Position numbers and translations under genes: made by a program. Below the pieces are notes generated by a model, which saw only the letters and a list, made by a program, of their open reading frames with translations, searched no databases and was not told the origin of the DNA. Positions 33,366-44,859 of a stretch of DNA of 64,000 nucleotides are shown one piece after another. This DNA comes from Garcia nutans (Eukaryota > Streptophyta > Magnoliopsida > Malpighiales > Euphorbiaceae), in contig CANTUV010000003.1 in assembly GCA_947685225.1 (NCBI GenBank), positions 9,928,001 through 9,992,000 on the forward strand, read 5' to 3'. Position 1 is the first letter of the stretch. Each line of letters begins with the position of its first letter.

Positions 33366-34079
33366 TTGCTTTATTTCATTTTAGATTTGATTATATGGTT
33401 TATTATATATTTTGATGGTTGATTTAATTTTAATGCTTGATTTATTTAATTTATCATGGATGGATATTTTCTTTATTATTATGATTATTATTTGCTTATT
33501 TTAGTATTAAAATTGTAAGAGGTATGTTTCCACTTTGTGAGTACCTCATTAGTTAAGTATTATGCAATTTAAATTGCTTTTATATTTTGGACCAATGTAA
33601 AGGACATGTTTCTACCTTTTGGTGGGTGTCCTATTTAGTTTAGACATGGATGATGTAAGGACATGTTTCCATCTTCGGATGGGTGTCCATTTATTTGCTT
33701 TGGTTTGGACATTGCTTAGATTTTAATATAATGACGCTTTATTTCAATTGTTGCGTGTAATATGGATAATATTATTATACTTAAGAATTTTATAATATTA
33801 AGACCTGCAAAGGAGGCCGGTTCCAATAAACCGGGCGTTGTGGGGGTCCTGGGCCATTTCTCAGCTTCCCCACACGTACCCAACTTTCCGAACCCATTAG
33901 GGGGTTGGAGATTCCTTAGGAATCAAGTCATCCACCCTTTTCTTTTTCCCGACCCATCCGGGTGGTGACTCCATTTTTTTCAGGCTTAAGTCTGTGTTCT
34001 CTAAGACCCTGAGCCTAAATAGTGCCGAAGTCATAAGAACCATTCCACCGGGAGTGGAGGCGAAAATCCCCGCTCATAG

Positions 34080-34097
34080 TGGCGACTCCACTAGGGT
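34080..34097 (+). other. Primer binding site of the gag-only element
   Basis: TGGCGACTCCACTAGGGT begins about 10 nt after the LTR end and resembles the TGGxGACTCC(A/G)CTGGGG primer sites seen in Tat/Ogre-type elements. I did not verify which tRNA primes it. Confidence 0.65.
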
Positions 34098-35221
34098 TAA
34101 GAGAAGTTGATTCTATTGGTCTTTATATTATTCTATTCTTTCTTATAATGATATTATCCATTGCATCATTTTAGATTGTATCGTATGTATGAGTTAGGAT
34201 GCCCGTGTTACCCGTGTTGTGTTATGTAAGGGATACCATACTTTCACTCAATATATAGAGATCGAGCATGGCATAACCACTCATAGCCTCGTACCATTTG
34301 GTATATACTAGCTATGGGAACCTAAGCCTTTTAACCCAAAGACTAAAGCTCATGTAATTGGCCTAGTTACTTTCCTTAGGTTTTTACCCCGAATGCATGT
34401 TGTTTGACTATGGTTAATTTATCTTGGTTTAAATCATGGCTTATTTGGTTTGTTCTTTTTCTAATATGACCTAAATACATTGTGAGCTCAAATAAATTTT
34501 TTCTTTAAAATCTAAAAGACCAAAGCTATTTTCAGAACTTTTCAAGATGGTATTTGGACATAAAACTTTTCTAAAATCAAATAAAAAATTCTTTTGCTCA
34601 TAACCCAAATACTAAGCCCAAAATCAATTTTTTCTAAAATCTTTTTACAATGGGCTTAGAAACAAAATTATTTTTATCCAACCTTTTCTTTAAAAGAGCT
34701 TACAAATATTTAAGTCAATTACGAAATACCAAAAATCAATTGTGAGCCTAGTTTATACTAATAAATTATTAATCATGGGCTTGTTTTTGGCATGAACCAT
34801 TAGTTACTTTTTTTCAAGTGATAAATCTATTTATAATAAACCTCTTAATTTAGTTTTAATCAAATATAGCATAAAAGCTACTTTAGTTGGTTGAATGGAT
34901 TAGAACCTAATTAATGGGAATTATCATGAACTGATTTCCATTTTGAAATGTTCGAGGGAAATATTCGAAAATAAGATGCCCCATGTTGGTATTTTGTTAA
35001 CCATATACCTAAGAAAAGAGACTCGCCATTTATGTGTGGATGTTATAAGGTTGGAAGGAACGTCCTACTTATCTTTGTTTTATTGTTTGTGCATACATGC
35101 ATACATTTGCATATCATATCATTGATCCCTTCTGGTACGCAGCCCTAGATTACCATAGTTCGAAAGCTTACGACAATCCGACCTACGCCATAGATGAAGA
35201 ATCTAGCAATAACTCAATCAC
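34098..35221 (+). other. Leader of the gag-only element
   Basis: AT-rich untranslated DNA between primer site and gag. It contains a 60-codon frame (34943-35125) with no recognised domain. Long leaders are usual in Tat/Ogre-type elements. No further structure was recognised. Confidence 0.6.
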
Positions 35222-36573
35222 TTGCTCACCAAAATGGAAGAATTAAAAGAGGCCATAGCTGAGACTATGAAGAATCAATTAGCTGCAATTTTAGGAAACA
35301 ATGCCGAAGCATCTGCTAGCATCAAGAAAGATAAGGGGAAGGCTCAAGTTGGTGAAGTGGTTTTTGATGATGATAAGGTGATCATTGATGATGATGATGA
35401 TTGGGCTTAATATTTACAAAATCCTCAAGACAAGAAGAAAGAATCGAAGATTGTTGAAAGATCAGCTATGGAGAAAACTGAGACTTCTGATTTTGAAAGG
35501 ACGATCACGGATTTAGAAAAGAAATTTGAGAAGAAACTACAAATCGAAGAAATGTCCAAAGTTGACACATTATTTGAGCTAGACGAAGAAGTGCCATACA
35601 AATTCAAGATGCCATCCTTTGCAAAGTTTGATGGAACTGGAAATCCTCACCTCCATGTGAAGCAGTATATCACTGCTATACAGTCTGTCCGAGCTACTAA
35701 AGCTCAAACTCTAAGGTACTTTATGCTCTCATTGGATCATGTTATCCAAAATTGGTTTAATACCTTAGAAGAAGGAACACAAAAGACTTGGGATCTACTA
35801 TACAAGGCCTTCATCCAACAATATGGATATAATGTTGAAATGGAAGTTACCTTAATGGAAGTTGAGTCCATTAGACAAAGGCCAAATGAGAATTTTGTGG
35901 ACTATGTTAAAAGATGGAGAAATAAGGCTGCTTTGCTCAAGAAAAGGCCCAATGAATCCGATCAAATAAGGATGATTGTGAGAGGGGTGTTGCCTAGTCT
36001 TCATGAAAGAATGTCTCATACACTCATCCGTGATTTCAAAGATCTTCTCAAGCTGGTCTACAAATTGAAGAGTGGGAAAGGGAGAAGAATCGCTTTTCGG
36101 CAAGAAGGAATGAGAAAGGAAATTATCAGCCTAGCAATCAAAGTACACAAAAGGAAGCTGATGTTAATGTCACTAGTCAAGGAGGAATGAGGCAGTTTTT
36201 AGAATTAGGGAAGCCGCTATCTTGGGTTCTCAATAAGCTACAAAAGAAAGGGTTATTACAACCATTGGCTCCTCGACCGCTACATAATCCTCTGCCACCA
36301 AACTTCAATGCCAAGGCCTTCTGTCAATTTCATCAAATGCAAGGGCATGACACGGACAAATGTGCTCATCTAAGACATGAGATCCAAGATTTGATTGATA
36401 GTGGTAAGCTGCCCGAGCCTGACAAACCCAATACCAAGAACAATCCTTTGCCTAAGTTTGGAAGAGTACCTCCACCGGCAACCTTCATGGTGGGAAAAGG
36501 ATTGGAAGAAGATTTTGTTTTATCATCCTTTCAAGATGGAAACATTGAAGATGTGAAAGGAGAAGAAGCTTAA
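35222..36573 (+). pseudogene. Tat/Ogre-type gag, broken by one stop and one frame change
   Basis: The first segment (35222-35410) begins MLTKMEELKEAIAETMKN and ends in an Asp-rich stretch at a TAA. The same frame reopens at 35468-36190 with the Retrotrans_gag core: KMPSFAKFDGTGNPHLHVKQY, FMLSLDHVIQNWFNTLE, WDLLYKAFIQQY, RPNENFVDYVKRWRNKA and RMIVRGVLPSLHERM. The final part (36187-36573) is in another frame and holds a gag zinc-finger-like FCQFHQMQGHDTDKC and HEIQDLIDSGKL, typical of Tat/Ogre gag C-termini. The two parts overlap in ATGA at 36187-36190. No pol domain follows. It would package RNA as capsid protein if intact. Confidence 0.88.
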
Positions 36574-38929
36574 CTCAATGAACTTCCCTTGGCTTGTTTA
36601 TTTTTCTTGTTTTATTTTCTTTATTTGGTGTTTTATGGAACAATCGTGTTTTTCAAATTTAAAGTTGTTTGAATAAATTACTTTCATCAAAATTTTTGTT
36701 GGTCTTTATTCATTTTGGTGCTCAACTAATGAGGAATCTAGCTTGATGATTCACGAATTAATATATTTGTGCATCATGACTCGAATGACTTTACTAAGTG
36801 AGGGAATTGCTCTATAGCATGGAGTTGTGTATGCTTACTTAGAGAGGGCTCCTGCATAATTACCTTTGTCTAGGTCTTAGTCAGTCTTAGAACATGCGTT
36901 GACAAACTTTCGAGGCAAAATTGAACTCTGCTTATTTAAGAGAGAGATGATCTAGGCATTGTTTGGTTAGCCAACAACTAGTATCCACCCAATTAAATAT
37001 CAATCCCTAGTTGTCCCTTTGAACCTTCATGAAATTTTAGATTTCTTTTCATTGGCATATAACCCCAATGACCTACCCTGAGCTATTGTGATACTTTTGA
37101 CAAGTCTTACGATCACTAAGATGAAGAGGCAGGAAGATCAAAGAAAGGAATGAATAGTCAAGACCATGAAGATAGTTGAAGTTCTCAAGACTGTAAGGAT
37201 AGTTGATGTTCTCAAGACCATAAGGGTAGTTGAAGTTAACCTAATATCTTTAATCTATCAAGACAATATCAGAGTAACAAATGATTTATCCCTATTAAAG
37301 AAGATTTATGTCACTTCACTCATCCATTATTAGAAACCCAAGTTGGTACAAACAAGACAACTCAAATAAGACAACTCTTTTAGAGCTAGAACCAAAAAAA
37401 AAAGAAGAAAAAGAAAGAAAAAAGAGGAAAAAAGAGAAAAAAAAGGACAAAAAAAAGACAAAAGAAAAAAGAAAGAAAAGAAAAAAAGATAAAACCTAAA
37501 ATGGTGGTTCAAAAAGCCAATTGAGTTCTCTTTTACCTAAAGCAGCAAAAGGCTTTCATTTGGTTTATAAGGACAGTTTAACTTGAATTAGTCCAACCCA
37601 ACCAAAGATTCGATCAAAATCAGAGAAAAATGAGAAAGACCATCCAGTTCATGAAATTTCTATTCTTGACAGTCCTACAGAGAAGAAGGACAAAATGATA
37701 AAATGCTCAAAGAAAGGGAAGAGTAAGAAAAATAAAGAGAAAGAAAGGGAAGAGTAAGAAAAATAAAGAGAAAGAAAAGGGAAGAATAAGAAAAATAAAG
37801 AGAAAGAAAAGGTAAAAGAAGAAAAGAAATGAAGACTGTCCCAATCAAAATATAGATTAATGCCAAGATGATGGGAGGACGTTCAAAGCTCTATCTTTTC
37901 ATGCTCCCAATTGTCTAAAGTTCCAACAAGCAGTTTGTAGTGTGAAGGTTTGTCCACTGTGTCACATCAGCTCCTATCTCAAAATGGCCTTCATTTAAAC
38001 TTGGGTCCCTTATAGATCCCATTTCAAGCCTATTAAAGACCTTTTGATCTCTCTTGGTAGGTAGAGTCTATTAGTGGAGATAATTTGAATAAACATGCAT
38101 ATGAGATAGACAATATTTAAACTCAATGAGACCTTTGGCCACGTAATGTGTATGTGCCTATCTAAAGTGCAACAATTCTTTCTTAAATATTCTCGAGTTT
38201 AGTACAGGTAACTAGGGTTGTCATGTTATAGATATGTTAATTTGGAAAATCAAGTCCTGAGGTATATTGACATTGATTTGGCAAAGCCAACATTTGATTT
38301 CAAAATAAATTTTTTTTTAAAAAAATAATATATAGATATGTATACATAATATACAAAGCTTTCAAGTTAAGAGAAGTTTGTTGCACCATCAAAACTCGAA
38401 GAACACATTGGGCAAAGGAAATGATTATTAGCAAGGTCATGAAGAAGCTACCAACTGACATGCTAAACAATAGTTATAAATGGATGTATCTCTGCTGCTT
38501 GGGGTCTCCATTATTCATGTTTTCAATATCTCGAGGATAAAAGCCATAAAAGTGAAGCCTTCTGCCATTCCAGTGCAAGACCTGAATGAGCATCTGGAGG
38601 AAATCTATGAGAGCACTTCAGCTGATAACCTTAGTCTATGAGTCGATGGAACTATTGTAAGTATTATTCATGCATATCATGCATACATGAGCATATCACA
38701 TCGCACTTTCTTGTCTTGTATTGTCTATTCTTTATCAAAGTAAACAACAAACACCTTGTGAAGTGAAGAATCAAAAGAAGATATTGAACCAAGGGGGCAT
38801 GGAAAGCCCATTGCTTGAGGAAGCTCCAGTCATTTTGCAAAAGAAGAAATACATGTTTATGAAAGGAATAAGACAAAATACAAACGTCAATCAAAGCTTG
38901 CATGGAAAAAAATCTTTGGTTTGAGCCTA
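36574..38929 (+). other. 3' non-coding region of the gag-only element
   Basis: In place of pol there is about 2.3 kb without recognised domains. Two purine-rich tracts occur: 37388-37495 (AGAAAAAGAAAG-type) and 37680-37830, where a unit of about 36 bp with AAAGGGAAGAGTAAGAAAAA is repeated three times. Short frames (for example 38721-38924) have no recognisable content. Confidence 0.6.
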
Positions 38930-39240
38930 CACAGTTAGGATTGAGTATCCAATTTAGGGTCGAGTATCCAAATCCAATTTAGGGTCGAGTATCCAAAACC
39001 AGTTTAGGATCGAGTATCCAAATCCAGTTTAGGATCGAGTATCCAAATCCAGTTAGGATCGAGTATCCAAATCCAGTTAGGATCGAGTATCCGAATCCAT
39101 TTACGATCGAGTATCCAAATCCAGTTTAAGAGCGAGTATCCAAATCCAGTTAGGATCGAGTATCCAAATCCAGTTTAGGATCGAGTATCCAAATCCAGTT
39201 TAGGATCGAGTATCCAAATCTAGTTTAGGATCGAGAATCC
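38930..39240 (+). repeat. Tandem array, 23-25-bp unit
   Basis: About twelve copies of GATCGAGTATCCAAATCCAG with small length changes (GTTTAG or GTTAG linkers) lie close to the 3' LTR of the gag-only element. The unit contains a GGAT…ATCC inverted repeat. Confidence 0.93.
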
Positions 39241-39244
39241 TAAT

Positions 39245-39455
39245 TATTCTTAAGTCCAGAACTTAGCTTAGGTCTAGAACCCAAATTATCCTTAGGTCCA
39301 GAATCTAAAATCTCTTTTAAGTCCAGAACTTAGCTTGGGTCCAGAACCCAAATTACCCTTAGGTCCAGAACCTAAAATTTCTCTTAAAAGTTCAGAACTT
39401 AGCTCGGGTCTAGAACCCAAATTACCCTTAGGTCCAGAACCTAAAATTATCCTTA
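39245..39455 (+). repeat. Tandem array, about 67-bp unit, three copies
   Basis: Each unit has TTAAGTCCAGAACTTAGCT, then GGTC(T/C)AGAACCCAAATTA and CTTAGGTCCAGAACCTAAAA. It follows directly after the 25-bp array and ends about 55 bp before the 3' LTR. Confidence 0.9.
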
Positions 39456-39509
39456 TTGCTTTTCACTCTCTTTTACTAAAGTCTCAGATCGTTCAAGCAG
39501 AGGGCCAAC

Positions 39510-41106
39510 TGTAAACCCTTAATTTTTGACCCAGTCTGGTCCGATATTTTTTATATATAGTCTAAAATAATTTTTATGGTATTTTAATTAAATAATATTT
39601 ATTTTAGTATTTATTATTTATAATTTTTAATAAAACAAAAATGGTGAAGTTAAGAAAAAAAATATAATAATAATAAATAATAATAAAAATAAAAATAAAA
39701 ATAAAAATCGGTGAGGAAAAAATTTCATTGCCCAATGTCCAATTGGCCAGGCCAATTCGCCCGCAGGAATTTTCTTCTACAAATTGGCTGGCAGCCCAGC
39801 GCCCACCCGCAGGAATTTATTTGCTCACTCGCAATTCTTAGCCAACGCTCGCAGTTTTCGCTAGCGAAATTTTCCAACGCAGTTTTTTTCAAAACCAAAT
39901 TCTATTTGTTTTTGGTTTCTTTTCCTAATTAATTTTAGTTTCCTTAAACAATTAGAAAGCTCTAAACTATTTTCTTAAACCCTAAAACTAAACATATTTT
40001 CTAAAACACCAAAAACCCTAACTTTCTCAAAAAACCAAAACAGTAAACTCTAAGTTTTTCTAAACCCTAAATCAGTGAACTTAAACCCCAAAATAGTTAA
40101 TCTAAACCCTAAAGCCATAATCTAATAAAACTAAAATCACAATCCAGTAATCAAGAATTATAAACTCTAATGTCTTAAGATTCCAAAATCCTAATTTCAT
40201 GATGTTACCCTTAAACCCTAATTTGATCAATCAAAGAACCTTACTAATTTCTTAAATTTATAAAACCCTAATTCATTCCAATTTTTCAAAATCTTTACAG
40301 TTGCCTAAACAAATAACAATAATAATACTAAAATCCCAAAACCTTAAATGTTAATTAAAAAACTTTAAATTGAAACAGTAAACCCTAATTTGTATCTTTA
40401 CTTGCTTTATTTAATTTTAGATTTGATTATATGGTTTATTATATATTTTGATGGTTGATTTAATTTCAATGCTTGATTTACTTAATTTATCATGGATTGA
40501 TAATTTTTTTTATTATTATGATTATTATTTGCTTATTTTAGTATTAAAATTGTAAAAGGTATGTTTCCACTTTGTGGGTACCTCATTAGTTAAGTATTAT
40601 GTAATTTAAATTGCTTTTATATTTTGGACAAATGTAAAGGACATGTTTCTACATTTTGGTGGGTGTCCTATTTAGTTTAGACATGGATGATCTAAGGACA
40701 TGTTTCCATCTTCGGATGGGTGTCCATTTATTTGCTTTGGTTTGAACATTGCTTTGATTTTAATATAATGATGCTTTATTTCAATTGTTGCGTGTAATAT
40801 GGATAAAATTGTTATACTTAGGAATTTTATAATATTAAGACCTGCAAAGGAGGCCGATTCCAATGAACCGGGTGTTGTGGGGGTGCTGGGCCATTTCTCA
40901 CCTTCCCCACACATAACCATCTTTCTGAACCCATTAGGGGATTGTGGATTCCTTAGGAATCGAGTCATCCACTCTTTTCTTTTTTCCGGCCCGTCCGGGT
41001 GGCGACTCCATTTTCTCCGAGCTTAGGTCTGTGTTCTCTAAGGCCCTGAGCCTAAACAGTGCCGGAGTCGCAAGAACCATTCCACCGGGAGTGGGGGCGA
41101 AAATCA
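39510..41106 (+). repeat. Gag-only element, 3' LTR (1597 bp), promoter deleted
   Basis: It begins TGTAAACCCTTAATTTTTGAC and ends GGGGGCGAAAATCA, followed by the CACAT duplication. Relative to the 5' LTR it lacks the stretch from about 32398 to 32943: AACAATTAGAA joins directly to AGCTCTAAACTATTTTC near 39957. The deleted part includes the TATA box and presumed transcription start, so it arose after insertion. Confidence 0.88.
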
Positions 41107-41728
41107 CACATTGCCTCTTTTCTCATTATCAATTAAGTATATTGCCTCTTTTTCTTATTTTTCTCAATGTCATCTCATTTCAATTTATCACATTTCATCA
41201 TATCTCAATATATGATCACAATGTAGTACATTCCATATCAAAATCACATTACCCAAACACTTTGGGTCATTTTCAAATTTTACACTATTTAGCCATTAAC
41301 AATGGCTTTTCACAATGCATTTAATACAAATATGACATTTCACATGTCAGAGCACATTATTCATACATGTTCCATGTATCAAGTAGCTTAACACAATTTT
41401 CAATTCAAAATGTGTTAAGCCCAATATAATACAAATATAACCAATTCATCCAAAGTTTGTACATACCTCTAAGAGCAACCAAAAACAAGCTCAAACACCA
41501 CCGTCAACCTTTTCTTCCATGATATCCTTCAACACTAGGATTGGGCAAATCAAATCTCCTCAATGCCTAAACCAAATGTGATTATAAATAATCACTTAGT
41601 ATCACACTTAAAGGCATTTCCAAATCTTGAACTTTCCACATTAATATACATATACATGATCTCTCAACACAAAGATAAGAACCACTAAAGAAAAATAAAG
41701 AAAAGAGCTATCTTGGGCAAATTCTACA

Positions 41729-41968
41729 AATGACACGCTCAACGACATGGGTATGCCAATGACCGTGCCCTTTGCCTTCTACACATAAGCTTTGACACGC
41801 CTAGTGACATGGGTGTGTCACTGCCCGTGCCAAACATATTGCATTATAGTAGTTTTGACATGCTCAGTGACATGGGTATATCACTGCACGTGCCACTAAT
41901 ACTAAAAATAGAATTATCGACACACCCAATGACATGGCCGTGCCACTGGGCATGTCAGGCCAAAATCC
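41729..41968. repeat. 62-63-bp palindromic tandem array in LTR C
   Basis: Units start GACACGCTCAACGACATGGG (41732), GACACGCCTAGTGACATGGG, GACATGCTCAGTGACATGGG and GACACACCCAATGACATGGC, 62-63 bp apart. Cores are palindromic (GTGACATGGG / …GTCACTG). It is the closest relative of the array in LTR A. Confidence 0.88.
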
Positions 41969-42845
41969 TGATATCAACATAAAATAATCACATATCCAAA
42001 ATTATCATTCTTAACTCATACTTTGAACAATCTCTTTTCATTTCCAACTCTATTCAAACTCAACCAAATCCATCATTTAACTTTAACATACTTGGTTATA
42101 CATCAAAGTAACTCAATTGAAATCAAATTACACAATTTAAAACCATGAATTCACAACTCAAAAGTTACATGACCCTAACTCTCTCTCTCTCTCTACACCA
42201 AACTCAACTCAAACTTAACTATTTCTTCAATCCAACCTTAAAATCATGGTTAACTACTCAAAATAACTTCATACTTACCAATTCCAACAATTAAAACATA
42301 CAACCATAACAAAGTCAAACTTCACATCTTTAAGAAAATCCAAGAAAAACAAGTTGAAAACTTACCAACTCAAGAGGAAATTGCCAATTCTTCCCTTGAA
42401 AGCTTGAAAATCCTTCACCTTAGGAATCTTAGAAGAAGCAAAAATCCTCTCTTGCACAACCATGAAAATCGGCTATGGAATAAAGAAGAAGAAGAAGAAG
42501 ACTAAGTAAATATCTCTCTCCACCTACTTTTAATTTCAACCTTATATTTTTTACTTTTAATTACCACCAAGTATATATATTATTATTTAATTTTAACATC
42601 AAAATATCATCTTCCATTAATAATATGATTTAATTTTTAAATTATTAAAATAAACTTTGACTTTTAAAAATTAATTTGTATATGTTATGTATATTTACAA
42701 ATATATCATATATACATTTTACTTTTTCACTCAAAATCTTTTCATTTTTCATTTAAAATTATTTATTTAATTTATCCAATTAACTTATAATTTATTTTAT
42801 AAAAAATTTTAAAAATTAGGAATTTCAAAAATTTGGGATATTACA

Positions 42846-44859
42846 CAACAAAACCACAACCTGCATAAGATAACACTCCCAAATAATATCAAATCACCAT
42901 TTCACCCATACTCCTCAATTTCTCTGAATTTCACAACACATTTATACATATACATATATATATTTTTTCAAAACACACATCAACCCACATTATAAATTTT
43001 TTCAACACATTCTTTATAATTTACAATATATATATATATATGCATCAAAACATAATATAATATATGAAATATCAAAATATAATAAAAATATATACATGCT
43101 GACAGTGTTTCTGATCTTGATGCCCAAAAATCAACTCTACACTAAAAATCTCAAATCTAGACCCGACTCGGTGTAGATGAACTCTTCGGCTATATCGAAT
43201 CTCCCTAGTCACACATGCGTGATGAATTACGATCGCGCTAAGCCAAAAGCCTAGCGGTACAAACTTTGATAGAAATAAAACTGTAAAATAACGCCAATGT
43301 ATAATACTTATGTATATCATGACACCCTATGAACATCTTTTTCAATCATTTTACATTTCACATAAAACAAACACAAACATGGGCCCAAAAAATCTAATAT
43401 ATCATTCAAATCTCAGAGTTATTGTTTTGGTCCACATTGACACCCAGTGTCTAGCCCAAAGGCAACCAAAAGCAACCAAAAGTTTGTACTTACCTCTAAA
43501 AGCAATCAAAAGCAAGCTGAAACACCACCTCCAATCTTCTCTTCCTACTTGCCCTTCAACACTTGGATGGGGAAAATTAATTCTCCTCAATGCCTATACA
43601 AAATGTAATAAAAAATAATCATTTAGTATCACATTCTAAGGTATTTCCAATCTTAAATCATAATTAAACATCATTCAAACAAAAGTCCCAAAGTTAAGGC
43701 TAACCTCACTTTAACTTTGGAATACCATACTAGGCCATACAATTTGGTAATTTAAGTTTAGTTATATTATTAAAACACATTTTAGCATGTTTAAACCAAT
43801 TACATTATAAAAACACATACTTATGACCAAAATTCTAAAATGGAATAACCTTCCCCCATTGAAGATTTTCCATTTCAACTCAATCTATTTATCACTTCAA
43901 ACTTATATTCATCACTTTTATTACTAAAGAATATGCTTTAGCCAATAAAATCAAACAATTCAACAACTTTAAAAATTCACTTTTCCAAAACCCTAAATCA
44001 CCACTTCCATTCTCAAATTCCAATCAAACTCAACTAAATCCAATATTTAACTTTAAAATACTTTTTATGCATAAAAAAAACTCATTTAGAATCAATTTGC
44101 ACAATTAAAACTAATGATTTCACAAACCCTAACATTCCATAACCCTAAATTCTCTCTCTTCGCCAATCTTTACCCAAACTCAACTATTTCTTCAATCCAA
44201 CTTTTAATCATTGTTAAATACTTAAAATAACTTCATCCATACCCAAATAGATAATTAAATCCTACTACTTCAACAACCCAAAACACACATATTTACAAAT
44301 TTCATGAAATCCAAAGAAAGAAGTTGAAAACTTACTAATTTTGGTGGAAATCACCAAAAATCCACTTTGAACACTTGAAATCCTTCAATTTGTGGATTAT
44401 GGAAGAAGAAAAATCCTTAGCTTGGCATCCATGGAGGTTCAGCAAACACTAGGAAGAAGAAGAAGACCAAATGAACTTTCTCTTTCTTTCCACTTTTATT
44501 ATATCTATATATATTATTTAATTAATTTAATAATTATTTATTTATTTATTTATTTATTTAAAAATCCAAAAATACATGTTTCATTCAAAAATAAATTGTT
44601 TTTGAATAATTTAAATAATTGTAAATTTCTAAAGTTTATTTATAAAAATGCCATTGGATTTTTGCTTTGACTTTTTTAAAAATTTGACTTTATATTTGTT
44701 ATATCTATTATATATATATCACTTATATATTCCACTTTTCCATTTAAAAAACCTTAATTTTTTTATTTAAAATCATTTATTTAATTTATCTGATTAAATT
44801 TTAATTTATTTTATTAAATTTCTTAAAATTAGAAATTTTCAAAAACTAGGGATATCACA
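42846..44859 (-). repeat. Tekay-1 5' LTR 'B', main part
   Basis: It resumes at CAACA after solo LTR C and runs to GGGATATCACA at 44859 (minus-strand start TGTGATATCCC), next to the TGTGA duplication. The first 580 bp closely match LTR A. The rest is diverged from A and C and lacks the palindromic array. Minus-strand donor-like sites lie at 43490-43494 (AGGTAAGTACAAAC) and 44331-44336 (AGTAAG). The two-stem motif is at 43218-43256. Confidence 0.85.

Larger units (their letters stand above)
31888..34069 (+). repeat. Gag-only element, 5' LTR (2182 bp)
   Basis: U3 has an (AAAAAT)n tract at 32043-32137. A TATA box CCTATAAATAACAC lies at 32417-32430, followed by leader-like sequence. A region rich in AAACCCTAA-type words follows at 32758-33365, then the conserved end with CCACCGGGAGTGGAGGCGAAAATCC. 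The terminal dinucleotide appears changed from CA to CC. It matches the 3' LTR except for about 550 bp that are absent there. Confidence 0.88.
31888..41106 (+). mobile_element. Gag-only LTR element (TR-GAG type), Tat/Ogre-like
   Basis: It is flanked by a perfect duplication CACAT (31883-31887 and 41107-41111). LTRs at 31888-34069 and 39510-41106 both start TG(T)A(G/A)ACCCTTAATTTTTGACC. Inside is one ORF region with a Tat/Ogre-type gag (35222-36573) and no protease, RT or integrase. Ahead of the 3' LTR lies a tandem-repeat-rich 3' region (38930-39450). Such gag-only elements are described in plants as terminal-repeat retrotransposons with GAG domain and must borrow pol in trans. LTR divergence and stop codons show it is not very young. 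Confidence 0.88.
30924..42845 (-). mobile_element. Solo LTR 'C', Tekay type, interrupted by a gag-only element
   Basis: The plus strand starts TGTAACACCC at 30924 and ends GGGATATTACA at 42845, with a perfect duplication CAACA at 30919-30923 and 42846-42850. Removing the element at 31888-41106 leaves about 2.7 kb of non-coding LTR. On the minus strand it shows the donor-like GGTAAG (42361-42366), the palindromic array (41729-41968), the donor-like AGGTATGTACA (41458-41468), an inverted-repeat-bounded array of CTAGCCCCGAAGGC-type repeats (31532-31814) and the two-stem motif (31338-31375). Confidence 0.9.
14635..44859 (-). mobile_element. Tekay-1, old chromovirus element with nested insertions
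   Basis: The element runs between identical 5-bp duplications TGTGA at 14630-14634 and 44860-44864. On the minus strand it has a 5' LTR (44859 to 30772, itself interrupted), degenerate gag-pol, and a 3' LTR (16627 to 14635). Removing the LARD (17921-27521) and solo LTR C (30924-42845, which holds the gag-only element 31888-41106) leaves about 8.7 kb. Gag-pol aligns by eye along most of its length with the intact Tekay-2 protein. The primer site, leader and 5' end of gag are deleted at about 30770. Confidence 0.88.

Noticed and set aside
38721..38924. 67-codon ORF in the gag-only element as a remnant of pol
   Set aside because: No protease, RT or integrase motif can be read in it or its neighbours.
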